In this document: positions 7,864-12,109 of the stretch, piece by piece
How positions within the stretch are numbered: the stretch's first letter is position 1
How the letters are laid out: every line of letters begins with the position of its first letter
Source of the DNA: Acidovorax sp.
Lineage (GTDB): Bacteria; Pseudomonadota; Gammaproteobacteria; Burkholderiales; Burkholderiaceae_C
Reading direction: 5' to 3'
DNA length: 12,109 nt
NCBI GenBank assembly: GCA_011620245.1
Contig: WOZN01000291.1
Coordinates: 1 to 12,109 of the forward strand
The notes under the pieces: generated by a model
The model's input: only the letters and a program-made list of their open reading frames with translations
Database searches by the model: none
What the model was told of the DNA's origin: nothing
Position numbers and translations under genes: made by a program

Positions 7864-8675
7864 AAGTAGCCGCCTTGCAGATGGTCTCCGGCACGCAGCG
7901 CAGCGACAACCTGGCCATGGCCCGCCACCTGCTGGAGCAGGCCGCCACGGCAGGGGCCGAGCTGGCCGTGCTGCCCGAATATTTTTGTGCCATGGGGCTG
8001 CGCGATACCGACAAGCTGGCATTGCGCGAAACCCCGGGCGAAGGCGTTGTGCAGGCGTTCCTTGCCCGCGCTGCCCAGGATCTGCAGATGTGGGTGGTGG
8101 GTGGCACCCTGCCCATGCAGACCGCCGATCCGGCGCGCGTGCACAACACCACGCTGGTGTATGCCCCGTCGGGCCAATGCGCCGCACGCTACGACAAGAT
8201 CCACCTCTTTCGGTTTGACAACGGGCGCGAGCATTTTGACGAAGGCCGCGTGATCGAGGCGGGGGCCGCACCGGTGCATTTCGACCTGCCGGCGCGCACG
8301 GGCCACACCTGGCGCATCGGCCTGAGCGTGTGCTACGACCTGCGCTTTCCCGAGCTGTATCGCCTGCACGCCCGTGCGGGGGCCGACCTGCTGCTGGTGC
8401 CCAGCGCCTTCACCTACACCACCGGGCAGGCCCATTGGGAATTGTTGCTGCGGGCCCGGGCGGTGGAAAACCTGGCCTATGTGCTGGCCCCCGCGCAAGG
8501 TGGACTGCACGAAAACGGTCGCCAGACTTGGGGGCACAGCATGCTGGTCGATCCCTGGGGGCAGATCATCCACGCAATGGCGCAAGGTCCGGGCGTGGTG
8601 CTGGGCGAGCTCGATGCCGGGCGCGTGCGCCAGGTACGCGCGCAGCTGCCCGCGCTGGAGCACCGCGTCCTGTGA
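7860..8675 (+). CDS. Carbon-nitrogen hydrolase of the Nit1/YbeM type, probable deaminated-glutathione amidase
   Basis: The 271-residue protein has the nitrilase-superfamily Glu-Lys-Cys triad: Glu40 in LAVLPEYF, Lys113 in YDKIHLF and Cys158 in GLSVCYDLRFPELYR. The last motif and the length fit the Nit1/YbeM branch, which hydrolyses deaminated glutathione and so repairs a side product of transaminases; related omega-amidases are the main alternative. No signal peptide is present, so it should be cytoplasmic. Translation starts at the ATG at 7860, supported by AGGAGA six bases upstream and by the conserved N-terminus MKVAALQMVSG. The start overlaps the yhdP stop (ATGA), and the stop overlaps the GTG of the kinase gene. 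In Pseudomonas a similar hydrolase gene sits between yhdP and tldD; here the next gene is a sensor kinase. The substrate is inferred from family, not shown by the sequence. Confidence 0.9.
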   Translation: MKVAALQMVSGTQRSDNLAMARHLLEQAATAGAELAVLPEYFCAMGLRDTDKLALRETPGEGVVQAFLARAAQDLQMWVVGGTLPMQTADPARVHNTTLVYAPSGQCAARYDKIHLFRFDNGREHFDEGRVIEAGAAPVHFDLPARTGHTWRIGLSVCYDLRFPELYRLHARAGADLLLVPSAFTYTTGQAHWELLLRARAVENLAYVLAPAQGGLHENGRQTWGHSMLVDPWGQIIHAMAQGPGVVLGELDAGRVRQVRAQLPALEHRVL

Positions 8676-10714
8676 CGCTGCCGCCCAGCACACGCACGCT
8701 CTGGCAGCACTGGCGCAGCGCCTGGCGCCGGTGGTCGCTCTGGACCTTGCTGGTGGTCCTGGTGGCATCCATGCTGGTCACGCTGGTGTGGCTGGCAGGG
8801 CGCTACGAAGCCAGCCAGGTGCAGTCGCGGCTGGAGCGGGACGCGGCAGATGCGGGCTCCGACATCCGCTCCGCGCTCGCGCGCAACGTGCAAAGCCTGC
8901 ACGCACTGCAGGCGGGCGACCCCGGCCTGCTGGCCTGGCAGGTCAATGCGGCCGAACTGCTGCGGCAACGCCGCGAACTGGTGCGCATCGAATGGCGGGA
9001 CGTCAACCTGCGTCTGCGCGCACACGCCCAGACCCCCTACCGCCCCGTATCGTGGGACACCGCGAGCCGCGAAGGCTCGCACACCGACGCGGCCCTGGCT
9101 TGCACCAATGCCCGCCGGCTGGGCGCACCCGCCTATTCGGGCAGCTATTTCCAGCCCCATGACGACGGCCTGGGCTTGGAGATGATGGAGCTGTGCCTGC
9201 CCCTCGACGGCGCCGGGCGCCCCGCCGGCTTCCTGGTGGCCACCTACGCGTTGCAGGAAATGCTGGTGGGCCTGGTGGGGCACAACCTGACCCGCAGCCA
9301 GGAGGCCTCCTTCACCGAGGCCGATGGCACCCGGCTGGCGGTGCTGGGCGCGGCCCGGCGCGGCACGCGCATGTTCACGGCCCGGCAGCTGCTCGACCTG
9401 CCGGGCACCACGCTGGTGCTGCGCATGGACAGCTGGCATGGCGAGCCCAGCGTCTTCCCCAACGTGCTGACCGCGCTGGTCACCGCCATGTCGATTGCAC
9501 TGGTGACCGTGATGGTGGTGCTGGTGCGGGACAACCGCCGCAGGCTGCAGGCGGAGCGCGACTTGGCGGACGCCCTGGCCTTTCGCAAGGCCATGGAAGA
9601 TTCCCTGGTGACCGGCCTGCGTGCGCGCGACCTGCAGGGACGCATCACCTATGTCAACCCCGCGTTCTGCGCCATGGTGGGATTCAGCCCGCAAGAATTG
9701 CTGGAGCAAAGCACATCTGCTCCCTACTGGCCGCCCGAACTCGCCGAAGAATACCGGCAACGCCAGGTCACGCGCTTTGCCAGCGGCGTGCTGCCGCGCG
9801 AGGGCTTCGAATCGGTCTTCATGCGCAAGGACGGCACGCGTTTTCCGGTGCTCATCATCGAGGCGCCGCTGATCAATGCCCAGGGATTGCATACCGGCTG
9901 GATGAGTGCGTTCCTGGACATCAGCGAGCAGCGCCGCATCGAAGAACTCTCCCGCGCCTCGCAAGAGCGCCTGCAGGCCACGGCACGGCTGGCCACCGTG
10001 GGTGAAATGGCCTCGCTGCTGAGCCACGAGCTGAACCAGCCCCTGGCGGCCATTTCGAGCTACGCCACCGGCTCGCTGAACCTGCTGGAATCAGGTGCCC
10101 CCGGCACGGGCAGCGTTGGCAGCCTGCAGGATGTGCGCATGGCGATGCAGCACATTGCCCGCCAGGCCGAGCGCGCCGGCCGCGTGATCAGGAGCGTGCA
10201 TGATTTCGTGCGCCGCCGCGACCAGACCCGCGAGGCTGTGCCGCCCCAGGAACTGCTCGACGCCATCCTGCCCCTCATCAGCCTGCAGGCGCGCAAGCTG
10301 GGCGTGCGCGTGCAGACCTCGGTGGAGCCCCGTCTGCCGCGCACGCTGTGCGACCGCACCATGGTCGAGCAGGTGCTGCTGAACCTGGCGCGCAATGCCA
10401 TGCAGGCCATGGACGACCCGGCCATCCACCCGCGCATCCTGGACATCCGGGTGCGGCGGGGCGCGCCCAATGCCTGCAGCGGGTGGCTGGAGTTTTCGGT
10501 CACCGACGGCGGCGCCGGCATCGCGCCCGAGGTGGCCCAGCAACTGTTCACGCCGTTCTTCACCACGCGTGCCGAGGGCATGGGCCTGGGTCTGAGCATG
10601 TGCCGCACGGTGGTCGAGCAGCATGGCGGCTTCCTGGCCTACGAGCCCCATGCGCCGCGTGGTACGGTATTCAGCTTCACCCTGCCTGTTGTCAGCCAAT
10701 CTCCCACCCCCTGA
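8672..10714 (+). CDS. Membrane sensor histidine kinase with extracytoplasmic sensor and PAS domain (DctS/FixL-like)
   Basis: With a GTG start overlapping the preceding stop (GTGA), the protein has 680 residues. The order is: membrane helix about 24-42, extracytoplasmic domain about 44-262, second helix about 263-285, a charged linker (RDNRRRLQAERDL), PAS domain about 308-420 (ITYVNPAFCAMVGF, RKDGTRFPV, FLDISEQRR), dimerisation/phosphoacceptor domain with SHELNQPL (His452), and an ATPase domain. The ATPase shows the N box NLARNAMQAM (571-580), DGGAGI (612-617), TPFFTT and GMGLGL (636-641). All residues needed for autophosphorylation seem present. The H-box type and the FixJ-type partner resemble the DctS/DctR and FixL/FixJ systems, but no transporter or target gene is adjacent, so the signal is unknown. 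A weak GGAG lies 11 bases before the GTG; the next in-frame ATG falls inside the first membrane helix, which favours the GTG. Confidence 0.92.
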   Translation: MTLPPSTRTLWQHWRSAWRRWSLWTLLVVLVASMLVTLVWLAGRYEASQVQSRLERDAADAGSDIRSALARNVQSLHALQAGDPGLLAWQVNAAELLRQRRELVRIEWRDVNLRLRAHAQTPYRPVSWDTASREGSHTDAALACTNARRLGAPAYSGSYFQPHDDGLGLEMMELCLPLDGAGRPAGFLVATYALQEMLVGLVGHNLTRSQEASFTEADGTRLAVLGAARRGTRMFTARQLLDLPGTTLVLRMDSWHGEPSVFPNVLTALVTAMSIALVTVMVVLVRDNRRRLQAERDLADALAFRKAMEDSLVTGLRARDLQGRITYVNPAFCAMVGFSPQELLEQSTSAPYWPPELAEEYRQRQVTRFASGVLPREGFESVFMRKDGTRFPVLIIEAPLINAQGLHTGWMSAFLDISEQRRIEELSRASQERLQATARLATVGEMASLLSHELNQPLAAISSYATGSLNLLESGAPGTGSVGSLQDVRMAMQHIARQAERAGRVIRSVHDFVRRRDQTREAVPPQELLDAILPLISLQARKLGVRVQTSVEPRLPRTLCDRTMVEQVLLNLARNAMQAMDDPAIHPRILDIRVRRGAPNACSGWLEFSVTDGGAGIAPEVAQQLFTPFFTTRAEGMGLGLSMCRTVVEQHGGFLAYEPHAPRGTVFSFTLPVVSQSPTP

Positions 10715-11343
10715 TGGAACCCGTAGCCAACGCCCTTGTGTATATCGTGGACGACGACGCGGGCGTGCGCGAAGCACTCGCCTGGTTGCTGCGCTCGCGC
10801 CGCCTGCCCAGCGAATCATTCGACAGCGCCGAAGCGTTTGACGCGATGCTGCAGGCGAACTCCGCAGCGCACCAGCCCTGCTGCCTGCTGCTGGACGTGC
10901 GCATGCCGGGCATGAGTGGCCTGGCCCTGTTCGACCTGCTGCTGGCGCGAGGCCACCTGCCCGCCATGCCGGTGATCTTCCTGACCGGCCATGCCGACGT
11001 GCCCACGGCGGTCGATGCGGTCAAGCGCGGGGCCTTCGACTTCTACGAGAAACCGTTTTCCGACAACGCACTGGTCGATCGCATCGAGCAGGCGCTGGCA
11101 CAGTCGGCCGCGCACTTGGAGCAATTGCGCCAGCGCAGCAGCCTGCAGGTGCGCCTGCATGACCTCACCGAGCGCGAGCGCGATGTGATGGATCGGGTGG
11201 TGGCCGGTCTGCCCAACAAGCTCATAGCCGACCAGCTGGACATCAGCGTGCGCACGGTCGAGGTGCACCGTTCGCGGGTGTTCGACAAGATGCAGGTGAA
11301 GTCAGCGGTGGAACTGGCCAACCTGCTGCGCACCGGGCCCTGA
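10714..11343 (+). CDS. FixJ/NarL-type response regulator (receiver plus LuxR-type HTH)
   Basis: This 209-residue protein has a receiver domain at about 7-125 and a LuxR-type helix-turn-helix at about 148-206. In the receiver, Asp13 and Asp14 (IVDDDAG) form the acidic pocket, Asp61 in LLDVRMPGMSG is the phosphoacceptor, Thr91 lies in FLTGHADVP and Lys113 in FYEKPFSD. The DNA-binding part shows LTERERDVM, GLPNKLIADQL and SVRTVEVHRSRVFDKM. Asp61 should take its phosphate from the histidine kinase encoded just upstream, whose TGA overlaps this ATG by one base (TGATG). No Shine-Dalgarno sequence is visible before the start, which suggests translation coupled to the kinase. Sequence style is closest to the FixJ/DctR branch. 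Target promoters are not evident here. The stop codon lies only 16 bases from the stop of the convergent lipoprotein gene. Confidence 0.94.
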   Translation: MEPVANALVYIVDDDAGVREALAWLLRSRRLPSESFDSAEAFDAMLQANSAAHQPCCLLLDVRMPGMSGLALFDLLLARGHLPAMPVIFLTGHADVPTAVDAVKRGAFDFYEKPFSDNALVDRIEQALAQSAAHLEQLRQRSSLQVRLHDLTERERDVMDRVVAGLPNKLIADQLDISVRTVEVHRSRVFDKMQVKSAVELANLLRTGP

Positions 11344-11363
11344 GACCGTGTTTATGTTCTCAG
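11340..11363. repeat. Inverted repeat spanning the stop codons of two convergent genes
   Basis: CTGAGA (11340-11345) and TCTCAG (11358-11363) are perfect inverted arms around a 12-base spacer. The TGA of the response regulator (11341-11343) sits in the left arm and the stop of the lipoprotein gene (TCA on the plus strand, 11360-11362) in the right arm. There is no flanking T run in either direction, so it is at most a weak bidirectional terminator. Confidence 0.45.
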
Positions 11364-12007
11364 CCGCGGGGGCGCTCACCCACGTAAATTTCGACCCGGC
11401 GGTTGCGGCTGCGGCCTTGTGCTGTCTCGTTGGTGGCAATGGGCTGGCGCTCGCCCATGCCTTCGATCGTAATGCGGCGCCCATCAACGCCCCGGCTCAT
11501 GAGGTAATTGCGCGTGCTGGCCGCACGGTCCAGCGACAGCGGGTCGTTCACGGCAGCGCTGCCGGTGTTGTCGGTATGGCCAATGATGCGCACATCGGTG
11601 TTCGGGTTGTTGCGCAAGCTCTCGGCAAACCGGTCCAGCATCGGTGCGAAGTTGGGCTGGATGTCCGAGCGGCCCACGGCAAAGGAAATGTCGCTCGGAA
11701 TATCCAGCTTGAGCTGGTTGTCCTGCGTCTGCGTCACGACAACGCCGGTGCCGTGCGTGGCCTGCTCCATTTCACGCTTCTGGCGCTCCATGTTTTGCGA
11801 CCAGATGTAGGTGCCCAGGGCGCCCACGCCTGCACCCACCACCGCGCCCGTGCCCGCGTCACCGCCCGTGGCGGAACTGAGCGCAGCACCCGCCAGTGCG
11901 CCCACGCCTGCGCCCGTGGCAGTGCGGCGCTGGGTATCGCTCATCTCTGCGCAACCGGTGGCCAGAACGACAACGGCGACTACGCCGGGAATGATGTATT
12001 TACGCAT
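11360..12007 (-). CDS. OmpA-family outer-membrane lipoprotein with glycine-zipper segment (YiaD-like)
   Basis: The 215-residue protein starts with a lipoprotein signal: MRKY, a hydrophobic stretch, then the lipobox LATGC with lipidated Cys19. Residues 30-67 are rich in Gly and Ala with regular spacing (GAGVGALAGAAL, GAVVGAGVGALG), typical of a glycine-zipper membrane segment. A charged helix follows (about 72-83), then an OmpA C-terminal domain from about 95 to 212. Its peptidoglycan-binding signature IIGHTDNTGS...LSLDRA supplies Asp146 and Arg161, equivalent to the residues that hold diaminopimelate in OmpA-like domains. The protein should tether the outer membrane to peptidoglycan. Choosing the ATG at 12007-12005 gives a correct signal peptide and places AAGGAG seven bases upstream; the frame stays open further upstream, but that start would spoil the signal sequence. 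It is convergent with the response regulator gene. Confidence 0.93.
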   Translation of the reverse strand: MRKYIIPGVVAVVVLATGCAEMSDTQRRTATGAGVGALAGAALSSATGGDAGTGAVVGAGVGALGTYIWSQNMERQKREMEQATHGTGVVVTQTQDNQLKLDIPSDISFAVGRSDIQPNFAPMLDRFAESLRNNPNTDVRIIGHTDNTGSAAVNDPLSLDRAASTRNYLMSRGVDGRRITIEGMGERQPIATNETAQGRSRNRRVEIYVGERPRG

Positions 12008-12109
12008 GGCTAAGCTCCTTGAAAATGATGGGACAGAGTGCAAACCCGATACCGGGAGGCTGTCGGACTTGGAAATCGTCGGCTGCAAATCGGCCGCAGC
12101 GGTCCATTT
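12008..12109 (-). promoter_or_regulatory. Upstream region of the OmpA-family lipoprotein gene
   Basis: A strong Shine-Dalgarno sequence, AAGGAG on the minus strand (12020-12015), lies seven bases before the lipoprotein ATG. Further upstream no clear -10/-35 pair could be picked. The window ends before any neighbouring gene appears. Confidence 0.6.

Noticed and set aside
8330..8671. Upstream ATG extension of the histidine kinase to 794 residues
   Set aside because: The added 114 residues lie inside the hydrolase gene and look like a shadow frame. The GTG at 8672 overlaps the stop and puts the first membrane helix near the N-terminus.
7293..10027. Two long open frames on the minus strand (491 and 516 codons) opposite the hydrolase and kinase genes
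   Set aside because: Both are rich in His/Gln/Arg/Gly with no domain pattern; the opposite strand encodes well-defined proteins with intact active sites.
12008..12088. Upstream ATG (12088) for the OmpA-like lipoprotein
   Set aside because: It would add 27 residues before the signal peptide and lacks a ribosome binding site, whereas the ATG at 12007 has AAGGAG and leads directly into a lipoprotein signal.
1..12109. Mobile elements, phage genes, CRISPR arrays, defence systems, tRNA or rRNA
   Set aside because: No transposase, integrase, regularly spaced repeats or RNA-gene patterns were seen; all long frames are explained by housekeeping, envelope or signalling genes.

Overview
The window looks like a chromosomal segment of a high-GC betaproteobacterium, most likely of the family Comamonadaceae (Acidovorax-like). 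The basis is the very GC-rich codon use, the style of the HD-GYP, GlnE and YhdP proteins, and the divergent glnE/yhdP arrangement. It appears to be core genome: I see no insertion sequence, integrase, tRNA, rRNA, CRISPR array or base-composition break.

Layout. (1) Positions 1-553, minus strand: the first 184 codons of an HD-GYP-type phosphohydrolase, probably a cyclic-di-GMP phosphodiesterase, cut by the window edge. (2) 554-844: a gene-free stretch with a tandem 10-bp repeat and a small hairpin just after glnE. (3) 845-3610, minus strand: glnE, the bifunctional adenylyltransferase/adenylyl-removing enzyme of glutamine synthetase. (4) 3611-3723: a divergent intergenic region with a tandem 9-bp repeat and an inverted repeat. 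(5) 3724-11343, plus strand: four genes whose ends all overlap by 1-4 bases. They are yhdP (AsmA-like envelope protein), a Nit-type carbon-nitrogen hydrolase (probable deaminated-glutathione amidase), a membrane sensor histidine kinase with a PAS domain, and a FixJ/NarL-type response regulator. (6) 11360-12007, minus strand, convergent: an OmpA-family lipoprotein with a glycine-zipper segment. (7) 12008-12109: its upstream region.

How the genes may work together. GlnE controls nitrogen assimilation through glutamine synthetase. YhdP belongs to the family that carries phospholipid between inner and outer membranes, the hydrolase is a small-metabolite repair enzyme, and the kinase/regulator pair is a complete two-component system with an extracytoplasmic sensor. 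The overlapping ends argue for one transcript with translational coupling across these four genes. The signal sensed and the genes controlled cannot be read from the sequence.

I did not find a clearly novel system. The points most worth a second look are the coupling of an envelope-lipid gene to a complete two-component system, the unassigned sensor domain of the kinase, the repeats between glnE and yhdP, a cysteine cluster and a C8 tract in glnE, and an inverted repeat that holds the stop codons of both convergent genes.
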